From the NCBI RefSeq assembly GCF_002904295.1, contig NZ_PPHG01000019.1:1-64000 (forward strand): a DNA stretch of 64,000 nucleotides, written 5' to 3'. This stretch comes from Amycolatopsis sp. CA-128772 (lineage in GTDB: Bacteria; Actinomycetota; Actinomycetes; Mycobacteriales; Pseudonocardiaceae). Position numbers and translations under genes: made by a program. The notes under the pieces were generated by a model. It was not told where the DNA came from. It was given only the letters and a program-made list of their open reading frames with translations, and searched no databases. Of the stretch, positions 1-8,304 are shown one piece after another (the first letter of the stretch is position 1; the number at the start of each line of letters is the position of its first letter).

Positions 1-1
1 C

Positions 2-569
2 CGTCGCGGCCGCAAGCCCGGACCCGGCAGCACAAGGCAGGCGGTGCTCGACGCGGCGAGAGCGCGGTTCGCCCGTGACGGCTTCGCCGGGACCACGATC
101 CGCCGGATCGCCGCCGACGCCGGGGTGGACGCCTCCCAGGTGATGCAGTTCTTCCGCTCGAAGGACGACCTCTTCGCCGCCGTCATGGCCGTCCCCGTGT
201 CGGCGCTGGAGCGGTTCGAGACTGCTTTCGAGGGGCCGGACGAGCACCTCGGCGAACGCGTGGTGCGCGCGTATCTGCGTGCGTGGGAGGGCAGCGCTGA
301 GGAGTCGGAGCCCCTGATGGCGATGCTGCGGGGGCGCGGTCGGCAACGAGAACGCGTGCGTGCAGCTGCGCGAGTTTATCCAGTCCCGGTTGCTGCACGG
401 CGCCGGTGGCGGTGGCGATGCGATGCTGCGCGCCGGCCTGGCCGCGGCGATGCTGGTCGGCATCGTCACCAGCAGGCGGATCATCGGGGTGCCCGTGATC
501 GTCGCTGCCGACACCGAACAGATCGTGGCGACCGTCGGTCCCGCGATCCAGCAGGTCCTGACCGGCTGA
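2..569 (+). pseudogene. TetR-family regulator, 5' end outside window, frameshifted
   Basis: The frame is open from the first bases of the window and reads a basic lead (RRGRKPGPGS), then a TetR helix-turn-helix around positions 44-170 (GTTIRRIAADAGVDASQVMQFF, written in part). The ligand domain starts in the same frame, but the reading jumps by one base near 330-334, in a run of five Gs. Removing one G continues the protein as GAVGNENACVQLREF and on to IQQVLTG, with a stop at 567-569. The gene converges on the CoA-transferase, with only 5 bases between the two stops. It is either a real pseudogene or a homopolymer sequencing error; similar one-base slips occur nearby. Confidence 0.75.
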
Positions 570-574
570 CGGTT

Positions 575-1751
575 TCACCCGGCGTCCGGCCACGCGCGGA
601 TCTCCTTGTCGTGCTCGCCCGGCGCAGGCGGAGCGGTGTGGGTCCGCGGAACCTCGGTGCCGTCGAGGCTCGCCATCCGCAGCGGCGGTCCCGGCAGCCG
701 GATCGTGCCGAGGGGCGGGGTGGTCGACGTTGATGACCAGACCTTGGCTGAGGGTCTGGTCCCAGGTGTAGACCTCGTCCAGGGTGCGCACCTTTCCCGG
801 CGGGACACCGGCCTCGGCGAGCCGGCGGAGCCAGTCCGCGGAAGTGCGCTCGCTCAACTGTTTTTCCAGGACGGCGGTCAGCTCGTCGCGGTACAGGACC
901 CGGTCGCGGGCGGTCGCGAAACGCGGATCCGTCGGGTCGAGCCCGGTGGTCAGCGCGACAGCACGCCACTGGTGGTCGTTGCCGACCGCGATCTGGATAA
1001 TGCCGTCCTGGGTCGCGCACGCTCCATAAGGGACGATCGTGGGGTGCTGATTGCCCAACGCGCGGGCCACCTCACCGGCCACGGTCCAACGGGTGCCCTG
1101 GAACGCGTGGGCTCCGACGATCGCCGCCAGCAGCGACGTCCGCACGACGGCGCCCCGGCCGGTGTCCGCCCGCTCGGCCAGGGCCGACACGACCCCGAAG
1201 GCGCCGTACATCCCGGCGAGCAGGTCACCGATGGGTACCCCGACCTTCGTGGGTTCGTCCGGGCCCGGCCCGGTCAGGGACATCAGCCCGGCCTCACCCT
1301 GGGCGATCTGGTCGTAACCGGCCCGGCCGCCCTCGGGCCCGTCGTGGCCGAACCCACTGATCGACAGCAGGACCAGGCGGGGGTTGAGCTTGTTGAGGCG
1401 GTCGAGGCCGAAGCCGAGGCGCTCCAGTGCATCCGGCCGGAAGTTCTCGACGAGGACGTCGGCTCGCTCGACGAGCCGCTCGAGATCGCGCCGCCTGGCG
1501 TCGGACTTGAGGTCGAGCTGGATCGACTGCTTGTTGCGGTTCGCCGACAGGAAATAGGTGGAGACCGGGTCGTCCGGCGGTCCCACGAACGGCGGGCCCC
1601 ACTGCCGCGACTCGTCCCCGACCCCTGGCGCCTCCACCTTGATGACCCGGGCACCCATGTCGCCGAGCATCATGGTCGCGTGGGGTCCGGCCAGGGCGCG
1701 GCTGAGGTCGACGACGAGGACGCCGGCCAGCGGTCCCGCCGTGGCGCTCAC
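575..1751 (-). pseudogene. CaiB/BaiF class III CoA-transferase, frameshifted near its 3' end
   Basis: This protein would move CoA between carboxylic acids (family III). The N-terminus has the family hallmark GPLAGVLVVDLSRALAGP, then GARVIKVEAPG, and the middle carries NPRLVLLSISGFG. The GTG start at 1751 overlaps the stop of the upstream FAH fragment (GTGA), so the two were co-translated. Near 717-720, in a G run, one surplus base throws the frame. With it removed the end reads DHPPLGTIRLPGPPLRMA to DKEIRAWPDAG and stops at 575, which is a normal family C-terminus and gives about 390 residues. It is either a sequencing slip or recent decay. Confidence 0.8.
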
Positions 1752-2172
1752 TGCCCGTTCCCGACAAGCCGGTGATCGTTGGCCACGATCGGGTTGCACA
1801 GGGTACCGAGCCGCTCGACCTCGACTTCGACCTCGTCACCCGGGTGCAGCAGCCACGGTGGTGTGCGGGCGTAGCCGACGCCGGCCGGTGTTCCCGTGGC
1901 CAGCAGGTCGCCGGGTCGGAGCGTGAACGTGTGCGAGATCAGGGAGAGGGTGTCGCCTACCGTGTAAGCGATTCCGGCGGTGGAACCGTCCTGGACCAGC
2001 TCGCCGTTGACCCGCGTCCGGACGCGGAGGCCCTCACGCAGGTCGCCGACCTCGGCGGCCGGGACCATCGGGCCGAGCGGCCCCGAGCTGTCGCCGTTCT
2101 TGCCGAGGATCCACTGGCTGGTGAGCTTCTGGGCTCGGCGCGACGTCACGTCGTTGAACGTCAGCACATCCT
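1748..2172 (-). pseudogene. Fumarylacetoacetate hydrolase (FAH)-family protein, N-terminal half missing
   Basis: Only the C-terminal part of an FAH-superfamily enzyme remains. It starts at EDVLTFNDVTSRRAQ and runs through WILGKNGDSSGPLGP, RTRVNGELVQDGSTA and GDLLATGTPAGVGYAR to the stop at 1748. A full protein has about 280 residues and about 140 are left. The first half, with its metal-binding residues, is gone. Upstream of about position 2170 the bases belong to a TetR gene on the other strand. The reading frame stays open through the join, giving a possible chimeric start at 2212, but that start sits inside TetR sequence and is unlikely to be native. The stop overlaps the CoA-transferase start. 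Confidence 0.75.
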
Positions 2173-2545
2173 CACGTGCGCGTGGAAGTGCTTTTCCCGC
2201 AACGGTTTTCATGCCACGTCGATCGACGACGTGATCGCCGAGACGGGCATGTCCTCCAGCGCGGTCTACCGCTACTTTCGCAGCAAGGACGACCTGATCG
2301 ACGCGACGACCGAGGAAGGCATGACGCGCGTACGCGAGATCTTCATCGAGATCCTCGATCGGACCCCGTGTCCCTCACCCGCCGAAACCGTGGTGCTGCT
2401 GACCGGGGAGCTGGAAAGCCGGACGGCTCATCCGGACTACGACATGACGCGTATCGCGCTGCAGGCATGGGCTGAGGCGTTGCGAAACCCGCGCCTGCTG
2501 GACCGGGCTCGAACGATCTACACCGAGACCCTCGACCAGGGCCGG
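2167..2545 (+). pseudogene. TetR-family regulator fragment (both ends lost)
   Basis: The frame reads CAWKCFSRNGFHATSIDDVI, then a helix-turn-helix ending in SSSAVYRYFRSKDDLI, then a partial ligand domain (RIALQAWAEALRNPRLLDRA). The first turns of helix 1 are missing because the sequence joins the FAH fragment at about 2166-2175. The C-terminus is missing because the sequence runs into the 3' end of the GAF-ANTAR gene at about 2546. The FAH and TetR genes point away from each other, so one deletion that removed both 5' ends and the shared promoter explains the left join. Confidence 0.7.
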
Positions 2546-3344
2546 TCAGCCGGTGGGCAGGTCGATTTCGGTGTGGCGATCGGCGAGCGTCCGGGCGAGC
2601 TAGGCCAGCTTGACGTTCAGGTCTTGCGACGCCCGCCGCAGGATGTCGAACGCTTCGTCCGCGGAAGCACCGCGCCTGACCATGATGATGCCCTTCGCCC
2701 GGCCGATCACGTCCCGGCCGTCGATCGCCTTGCGCAGGTGCGTGGCCTGCAGTTCCGCCCGGGTCACGGCGTCAGTGGCGGCCAGGGCGAGGGAAGCGTG
2801 GGTCGCCAGCAGCAGCTACACGTCGCGGTCGGCTTCGTTCAGGCCATCCCGGGACCGCGAGTAGACGTTGAGGGCGCCGCGGGACTCCCCGCTGGGCGGC
2901 CCGCTGATGAGCGCGGTCGCGAAGACGGAGCCGAGGCCGAGCCCCGGACGCGGCCGGGGCCCAGCGGGGCCACCGTGGCCCGTCTGTCAGATCCGGGGCG
3001 ATCGCCGCCGCCGGGCCGCCGGGGACGGCGGCTTGGACGCGCGGACCTTCCCGGAACCGGTATTGCAGCCGGTCGAGTTCGATGGCGACTTCGTCGGTCT
3101 CCGCGGGCGTGTGGAAGTGTCTGCCGGCGTCGAGCAGGGTGAAACTGGCGAGATCGGCGGCCGGGACCATCACCGTGGTGGCGTCGAGCACGCGCTGCAG
3201 GATATCCTCGACGGTCGCCGCGGCGAGCAGGTCAGCCGTCAGCGGGGCGAACTGCCGGCTCAGTGGACCGTGGCCCGCCTGTGCTGGCTCAAGGTCCGCG
3301 ACGAACGCCGCTTCGTCGAGCTGCCTGTCCTGCTCACTGCCCAT
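2546..3344 (-). pseudogene. GAF-ANTAR protein (putative RNA-binding antiterminator), multiply broken
   Basis: The ATG at 3344 has a good AGGGAG site. The first ~120 residues form a GAF-type sensor (LTADLLAAATVEDILQRVLD, FREGPRVQAAVPGGPAAAIA). After DLTDGPRWP the frame shifts near 2960-2975. The continuation in the next frame includes ALNVYSRSRDGLNEADRDV and then an ANTAR domain (AIDGRDVIGRAKGIIMVRRG, DEAFDILRRASQDLNVKLA). That frame carries TAG codons at 2816-2818 and 2600-2602 before the natural end (LARTLADRHTEIDLPTG, stop 2546). ANTAR proteins normally bind RNA hairpins to prevent transcription termination. One shift plus two nonsense codons make this a true pseudogene rather than a sequencing slip. 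Confidence 0.75.
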
Positions 3345-3999
3345 GCCGTTCTCCCTGAGGGTCGCTCTGGAAGACGGCTGCCTTCTCAACCATCGCGACG
3401 ACCAACCTAACCTGCCGGGCCGACCGGCCGCTACGAGCCGGCGGCCGGTCGCCGGCGAACTCACAGCGGCTCCGGGTTTGGAAGCCGGGGAGGCCGGGTA
3501 ATGGTGGCCGTAGGTCCGAATCCTCCCGTACGGGCTTCTTCGGACCCAGACCCCGCCAGCTCTAAACACAGGGCCGGCGGGGTCGCTCGAACGGGACCCC
3601 TTCGGCAGGCGTTTCGCCCTGAGGAGGCGAGCCGGCGGAACCAGCTGACCGGCGTGCCGTAGACCCCGCGCCGGGCCTGCAGCGCGATCGGCCAAGGCGC
3701 CTTCGCGCAATCACGATCGAACGCCGGAGGGCGCCGGCACCTGGACGACCCGGACCGCCCGTACCGCGACGATCGGCTCCTCGCACCTCGGCCACGTTCA
3801 GCGGGCCGGCTGGTGGTGGACCTGTCAGAAATGACCTACCTGAGCATGGAGGCCGTGCCCCGCTCGCAGTGCTGACGCGCCTCTGCATCGCCGATGGGCG
3901 GGTCTCCGGAGCTTGGCGTCGGAACCAGCCCAGCGGAGACTGACCGTACGGGACGTCCTGCGGTCGGCGCGTCCCGTAGCGACTGTCCGAATGGATTGC
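3345..3999. other. Intergenic stretch without a convincing gene; nested inverted repeats
   Basis: I find no supported gene in these 655 bases. There are two hairpins. GGTCCGAA (3513-3520) pairs with TTCGGACC (3539-3546) around the inner palindrome CCCGTACGGG (3525-3534). GACCCCGCC (3549-3557) pairs with GGCGGGGTC (3576-3584). A plus-strand reading near 3800-3872, GRLVVDLSEMTYLSMEAV followed by a stop, faintly resembles the core strand-helix of a STAS (anti-sigma antagonist) domain and could be a gene remnant. The match is too short to call. Confidence 0.4.
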
Positions 4000-4914
4000 T
4001 CAGTGAGCGTGCCGATCGGCGCCGGCGTGTGCTGTCTCGATGCCGGTGTGCAGGTCGGTGGCGCCGTCCAGGGTGGTCCGGGCCGACCACACCGTGACAC
4101 CGAGGATCAGCAGGCCGCTGAGCAGGGCGGCCGGGAGCTGCCGGGCCGGTGTGTCGAGCAACGCGGTGACCCGGCGGGGAACGGGGCCGCCGGTCGCGGC
4201 GAGGGCGAAGCCAGGCCGGGTCCGGCCGGCGAGCGCGGCCTTGGCGACCGCGGTCGCGACGAGGGTGCGGTCGCCGACGTGGCGGGCGGCCGCTTCGTCG
4301 GCCCAGCGTTCCAAAGCGAATGCGGCCGCCGCGCTGAGCGGACGCAGCAGCGGGTTCAGGACGCCGGAAATCGAGATGGCGGCGAAGAAGTAGTGGTGGC
4401 GCAGCCGCAGATGCGCTTTCTCGTGGGCGAGCAGCGCTTCACGTTCGCGGGTGTCGAGGGCGTGGAGCATGCCGTGGGAGACGGCGATCCGGCCGCCGCG
4501 GCCGGGCGCGGCGAACGCGACCGGCTCGTCCTCGGGTAGGACGACCACGCCTGGTCCCGGCTGGTGCCGGTCGATTTCCCGGGTGAGTTCACGCAGCCAG
4601 CGGACGTAGCGGACGACGGTGAGAGTGCCGGTGACGGAGAGCACGAGCAGCAGGATTCCACTGACGACCGCCATGGGGACGCTGGTCGATTCCAGGTTAC
4701 GGATGGTGTCGGGTGACCAGTGGCCGGCACGGGCGATCGGCGTGAGCAGGGCCAGCCCGGCTACGGCCTGGAAGGCGAGGGTGGCCGTGCTGGCCAGGGC
4801 GAGGACGAGACAGCCACCGGTGAGGAGCCAGCTCGCCGCGCGGGGCGGCAGGTGCGGGGCGACGGCGCGGGCCAGTGGCCAGGCCGCCAGCGGCACCCAG
4901 GCGTCGAGGTCCAT
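4000..4914 (-). CDS. M56-family (BlaR1-like) membrane zinc metallopeptidase
   Basis: The protein has 304 residues with several hydrophobic segments: around residues 30-60, a clear one at SVPMAVVSGILLLVLSVTGT, and a last one near the C-terminus (ALLSGLLILGVTVWSA). The zinc-protease signature HEKAH (HExxH) lies in LLAHEKAHLRLRHHYF, and a downstream glutamate follows in ALERWADEAAARHVGD. The start at 4914 lies 5 bases after the BlaI stop, so the two form one operon. In this family the membrane protease cleaves or inactivates its partner repressor when a signal arrives. It lacks the extracellular penicillin-binding sensor of true BlaR1, as is common in actinomycetes, so the signal is unknown. Confidence 0.88.
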   Translation of the reverse strand: MDLDAWVPLAAWPLARAVAPHLPPRAASWLLTGGCLVLALASTATLAFQAVAGLALLTPIARAGHWSPDTIRNLESTSVPMAVVSGILLLVLSVTGTLTVVRYVRWLRELTREIDRHQPGPGVVVLPEDEPVAFAAPGRGGRIAVSHGMLHALDTREREALLAHEKAHLRLRHHYFFAAISISGVLNPLLRPLSAAAAFALERWADEAAARHVGDRTLVATAVAKAALAGRTRPGFALAATGGPVPRRVTALLDTPARQLPAALLSGLLILGVTVWSARTTLDGATDLHTGIETAHAGADRHAH

Positions 4915-4919
4915 TGCCG

Positions 4920-5297
4920 TCAGCTCTCGTGGTCGCGGAGGAGTTTCCGAGGCAGCTGTTCGTCTGTTTCGGACAGTGTGGAGACGAATCGGGCGAGCAC
5001 GCTGTGGCGGTCCGGCTCGCCGTCGAGGACCTTCGTCATGCGGCGGGCGGCCAAGCCGGGCTCGTCGTCGACGGCGTGGTAGCGGAACGAACGTCCTTGC
5101 TTTTCGCGGCTCGCCATGCCCTTGTCGTGCAGTCGGGAGAGGATCGTCACGACGGTGGTGTAGGCCAGGTCGCCACCCAGCCGCGCCTGGACGTCTGCCG
5201 GTGCGAGCGGGCCGTCGGCGGCCCACAGCACCGCTAGCACTTCGGCCTCCAGCTCGCCGCGTGCCCGCCGGGTGGATTCGTCCCGCCGCCTGCGCAT
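4920..5297 (-). CDS. BlaI/MecI/CopY-family transcriptional repressor
   Basis: The 125-residue winged-helix repressor is full length for the family. It shows the typical N-terminal recognition region (AEVLAVLWAADGPLAPADVQ, then YTTVVTILSRLHDKGM and FRYHAVDD). It is transcribed with the M56 protease downstream, and such pairs control their own promoter. The promoter region between this gene and the divergent DedA gene holds a dyad (5370-5389) of the BlaI type, so both directions may be under its control. The C-terminal helix (VLARFVSTLSETDEQLPRKL) fits the dimerisation domain. Confidence 0.92.
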   Translation of the reverse strand: MRRRRDESTRRARGELEAEVLAVLWAADGPLAPADVQARLGGDLAYTTVVTILSRLHDKGMASREKQGRSFRYHAVDDEPGLAARRMTKVLDGEPDRHSVLARFVSTLSETDEQLPRKLLRDHES

Positions 5298-5369
5298 GCC
5301 TTCACCCTACCGAGCAACTGGACGTTCGAAGCCACACCGCCACCGTGTGCATCTACGAGTAGTGTAGAA

Positions 5370-5389
5370 CTACTACATAGTTGTCGTAG
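5370..5389. promoter_or_regulatory. BlaI-type operator dyad
   Basis: The halves are CTACTACA (5370-5377) and TGTCGTAG (5382-5389), separated by TAGT. They pair with one mismatch. BlaI-like repressors bind dyads of the TACTACA/TGTAGTA type. A second partial repeat (CTACGAGTAGTGTAG) lies just to the left at 5353-5367. The site is about 70 bases upstream of the blaI-like start and immediately left of the DedA start, in an AT-richer patch fitting two back-to-back promoters. Confidence 0.6.
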
Positions 5390-5393
5390 GTTG

Positions 5394-6058
5394 ATGGACA
5401 GTTCCGTCGTGGGAAGAGGCGGCGCGCGTGAACCCGTTGGTGTCACGTCGTGGCTCTCGAGCCTCGGCGCAGTCAGCGTGTTCGTTGTGCTCTTCGCCGA
5501 GACCGGCCTGCTCGTCGGTTTTTCCTGCCGGATGACTCGCTGTTGTTCACCGCCGGTGTGTTCTGCAGCACGAGCGCGACGGCGGTGGTGCACCTGTCGT
5601 TGCCGGTCGTGCTGCTCGCTGCGGTGGCCGGCGCGCTCTCCGGTGCGCAGGTGGGCTTCGTGCTGGGCCGCCGAGGCGGTCGCGCCGCGCTGGCGAAGGT
5701 CGGCAACCGGCATCTGCATCGTGGCGTCGAGCGTGCCGAGGAGTTGCTCGTACGCTACGGCTACCCGAAGGCGATCGTGCTGGCGCGGTTCGTGCCCGTG
5801 GTGCGGACCGTGCTGAACCCGCTGGCCGGCATGCTGGCTGTCCCAGCCAGGATCTTCGTGCTCTGGCAGGTGCTGGGCGGCGTCGTGTGGTTGGTCGGGA
5901 TCACCGTCGCCGGGTACTTCCTCGGGGCGAGCATCCCCGGGGTCGATCAGTATCTGCTTCCGATCATCGCCGTCGTCGTGGTGATATCGCTGGTTCCGCT
6001 GGCGCTCGAGGTGAGGCGGGCGCGCAGGTCGCGGAAGACCTCATCGACAGTCAAGTAG
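5394..6058 (+). pseudogene. DedA/SNARE-associated membrane protein, one-base frameshift
   Basis: DedA proteins are polytopic membrane proteins linked to lipid flipping and proton-dependent membrane homeostasis. The first segment reads VTSWLSSLGAVSVFVVLFAE and then GLLVGF. A missing T in the T-run at 5519-5523 breaks the frame; adding it restores GFFLPDDSLLFTAGVF, and the rest (residues ~45-220) is intact. It includes the family motif region GRRGGRAALAKVGNRHL, RYGYPKAIVLARFVPVVR and PLAGMLAVPARIFVLWQ, and stops at 6058. A GTG at 5428 with a better upstream purine tract (GGAAGAGGC) is a possible native start in another frame, hinting at a second indel. This is more likely a sequence slip than decay, because the rest is well kept. 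Confidence 0.75.
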
Positions 6059-6100
6059 AAGTGCCAGGGTGCTGCAACTCGATCGGGAGGGAACGAAGGC

Positions 6101-6706
6101 GTGGACGGCGGAGCCATCGACGGCGGCTGGTACCTGAAAGTGACCGGCTTCGCCCGGCATACCCCGTGGCTGCACGGATTCCTGCAGATCTTCTGCAACG
6201 CCGGCCTGCTGCTGTTGGCCGTCCTGGCGGGCATGCTGTGGTGGCGGGCGCGCCACCAGGCCGCCACGCGGATGGCGGCCGTGCTGTGGGTTCCCACCGC
6301 GGTCCTTCTCGCCTACGGCGTGAGCAACCTGGTCAAGGTCGCCGTCCGAGAGCCGCGCCCGTGCATCCGTTACCCGACTGTGCCGACCGTCGCCACTTGC
6401 GACTTCGCGACCGACTACTCGTTCCCCAGCAACCACGTGACGATCGTCGTGGCCGCGGCGATCGCTCTGCTGATCGTCAGTCGACGCGCCGGGCTCGCTG
6501 CACTGGCGATAGCGTTGGTGATCGGGTTTTCTCGGGTGTACCTCGGGGCGCACTACGTGCATGACGTATTCGCCGCTGCGGTGTTGGGAGCGGTCGTGGC
6601 GGTGTGCGGTCTGCTCACGCGTGGACCGCTGACCACGCTGGTCGACCGGATGCGAGCCGGGAGACTGCGGCCGCTGGTCGGGACGGCAGTCGTACCGTTG
6701 ACCTGA
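6101..6706 (+). CDS. PAP2-family membrane phosphatase
   Basis: The 201-residue integral membrane protein has all three phosphatidic-acid-phosphatase motifs: KVAVREPRP (KxxxxxxRP), FPSNH (PSGH-like) and SRVYLGAHYVHD (SRxxxxxHxxxD). It should hydrolyse a phosphate monoester or diphosphate of a lipid such as phosphatidate or undecaprenyl diphosphate at the membrane. The GTG start at 6101 is preceded by GGAGGGA at a good distance. It lies 42 bases after the DedA gene in the same direction. DedA-PAP2 neighbours or fusions are common and suggest a shared lipid-carrier recycling role. Confidence 0.9.
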   Translation: MDGGAIDGGWYLKVTGFARHTPWLHGFLQIFCNAGLLLLAVLAGMLWWRARHQAATRMAAVLWVPTAVLLAYGVSNLVKVAVREPRPCIRYPTVPTVATCDFATDYSFPSNHVTIVVAAAIALLIVSRRAGLAALAIALVIGFSRVYLGAHYVHDVFAAAVLGAVVAVCGLLTRGPLTTLVDRMRAGRLRPLVGTAVVPLT

Positions 6707-6709
6707 CCG

Positions 6710-7095
6710 ATGCCCGGTCACGCAACGCGCGGGGATCTCGTCGTCGAATTCGGCCGTGGCGGTGTCCAACCGTCTCAGTGCCCGCCTGCGGTGCCCACGC
6801 CGGCCTTCTTCCTGGTCGCCGCGGCCGTGGGCGCCGACCAGGTGCCGTCCCTGCGGCAGGTGTCTCTCGGCGTGGTGGAGGACGTCGTCACCGTCGCGTT
6901 GATCGTCATCCTCTTCGACGGCGGCATGACGATCGGGGTGCGCCGGCTGCGGCGCATGCTCGGCACCGTGCTGTCGACCGACGTCCTGGGCACCTTCATC
7001 ACCGCGGCGCTGCCGGCGTGCGCGGCTCACCTGCTGTTCGGTCTTCCGTGGGTCAAGCGCGTGACGATCGAGGACCTGTGGCCCACGACGCCGTG
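6710..7095 (+). pseudogene. CPA1-type cation:proton antiporter, N-terminal fragment
   Basis: The readable protein contains FFLVAAAVGADQVPSLRQVS, VALIVILFDGGMTIG and TDVLGTFITAALPACAAHLL. These match the second to fifth membrane segments of NhaP/CvrA-like Na+(K+)/H+ antiporters, where the FDGGM motif is characteristic. A whole antiporter has about 400-500 residues; here the homology ends after about 120, before the ion-binding aspartates. To the right the sequence becomes antisense transposase remnant (see 7030-7424). The gene was probably cut by that insertion and then degraded. Confidence 0.6.
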
Positions 7096-7424
7096 GGTCT
7101 TGCGGGCGGTCACGGTCGCGGTGTTGTTGCCATGTGAGGCGGACCGCGTCCAATGGTGCGGTCCACGAACCCGCCCGGACTCGAGCGCCACAATCACGAA
7201 GTAGGGCAAGCCGCCCGTCCGCTGCGCGGCAGCGAAGCCCCGCTCAGTGCGGTGCGTAACTGATCGACGTCTACGCGTCCGCGTACCAGCGCGGCATAGC
7301 CGCTGCCGTGGCCGCGACGGTGCTTACCAGCCAGCGACAACTCTGCGACCGTCCGCCTGGTCAGGCATCGGTGAAACTCCTGCCGAAGCCGGGTCTCCGC
7401 TGACCATCCCCATTTGAAACACAA
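7030..7424 (-). pseudogene. Decayed DDE transposase (IS701-like) remnant
   Basis: The upstream part (7424 to about 7194) reads RLRQEFHRCLTRRTVAELSL, then AGKHRRGHGSGYAALVRGRV and DVDQLRTALSGASLPR. The next piece (about 7209 to 7095) reads YFVIVALESGRVRG, then LDAVRL in a shifted frame and GNNTATVTARK. This order (RQEFH..CLTRR, RRGHG..Y.AL.RGRVD, PLPR, FVVALE.GR..W, LDAVRL) matches the first 150 or so residues of a DDE transposase family common in actinomycetes. Large internal pieces are missing and frames shift, so it is dead. No terminal inverted repeats could be recognised. The family name is from memory of the motif order. Confidence 0.55.
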
Positions 7425-7425
7425 G

Positions 7426-8304
7426 CTAGAAGATCGCCTGGGGGTTCACCGGCACGCCGGTGGCACCGCGCAGCCGGGGCGGCGCGATGGAGAGGAGGAA
7501 CGCGTACCGGCCGAGCTCGGCGCAGACCGCCGCCAGTTCCTCCACTTCGGCGCCGTCGATGAGCGGCATGCCGAGGCGGGCCAGCCCGATCATGTGCAGC
7601 GGCAGCGGGACCTGCGGGTCGACCGGTGGGTGCGCGTCACCGATGTCGCCGGCGTAGACGGAAACGTCGCGTTGCCGCATCCAGGCGACGGCGTCGACGG
7701 TCATGCCGGGCATCGGGTTCGCCGGGTCCCGGGAAAAAGCCCAGCCGCCGCGCACCACCAAGGCGTCTCCCGGCTCCAGGCGTTGCCCGCCGCGTTGTTC
7801 CGCGGCGTCGAGGTCGGCGCCGGTGACCGAGTACGCCGGCGGCAGCCGGTCACCGGGAGCGAGATCGAGCAGGACGCCCCGGGTGAGCACACCGTCGGCG
7901 AACGCGGTGGTCGACCCGTGGTGGACGCCGGTCGGGGTGACGGCTTCGGCCAGGGGACGGCCGGGGTAGACGTGCCCGTCGATCGGTATGTGCACGAGCG
8001 CGTCCAGGTGGGTCAGCCCGGGGTTGTGCGGGGTGATGACCAGCACCTCGGCCATGCCCATCGGCGGGGTGCCGGTGTAGAGCATCGCCTGCTGCACCGG
8101 TGGGGACGGCGGGGTGGGCGGGGCGAACGGCCCACCCATCATCGACGCCGGTTCGATGGGCCTGGCCAGCGACACGCACCGACCAGTGCGGGCCTCCGCC
8201 AGGGCTCGCGCGCGGGTCACGTCGGTGATCAGGTTCAGGGTGCCGAGCTCGTCGTCGGCACCCCACCGGCCCCAGTTGGTGAGGCGGTCGATGTTGTCAG
8301 GCAC
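7426..8304 (-). CDS. Cyclase-family (kynurenine formamidase-like) metal hydrolase
   Basis: The 292-residue protein belongs to the cyclase superfamily of metal-dependent amide or lactone hydrolases. The characteristic metal-binding stretch is THLDALVHI (family H-x-G-T-H-x-D-x-x-x-H, here reduced to THLDALVH), with later supporting motifs GDALVVRGGW and DIGDAHPP. The GTG start at 8304 overlaps the stop of the upstream flavoprotein monooxygenase by 8 bases, so the pair is co-translated. It probably opens a ring or amide formed by the hydroxylase. No substrate can be assigned from the sequence. Confidence 0.87.
   Translation of the reverse strand: MPDNIDRLTNWGRWGADDELGTLNLITDVTRARALAEARTGRCVSLARPIEPASMMGGPFAPPTPPSPPVQQAMLYTGTPPMGMAEVLVITPHNPGLTHLDALVHIPIDGHVYPGRPLAEAVTPTGVHHGSTTAFADGVLTRGVLLDLAPGDRLPPAYSVTGADLDAAEQRGGQRLEPGDALVVRGGWAFSRDPANPMPGMTVDAVAWMRQRDVSVYAGDIGDAHPPVDPQVPLPLHMIGLARLGMPLIDGAEVEELAAVCAELGRYAFLLSIAPPRLRGATGVPVNPQAIF

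Noticed and set aside
606..1775. Long plus-strand open frame (389 codons) opposite the CoA-transferase
   Set aside because: It is the mirror of the minus-strand gene, rich in Arg/Gly/Asp/Val without any domain, as expected in very GC-rich DNA.
3755..3872. STAS-like reading (GRLVVDLSEMTYLSMEAV)
   Set aside because: Only about 18 residues are suggestive and the frame stops right after; mentioned only within the intergenic entry.
6041..7153. Minus-strand open frame of 370 codons
   Set aside because: Antisense to PAP2 and the antiporter fragment; only the first few residues (LDAVRL) are meaningful, and these belong to the transposase remnant.
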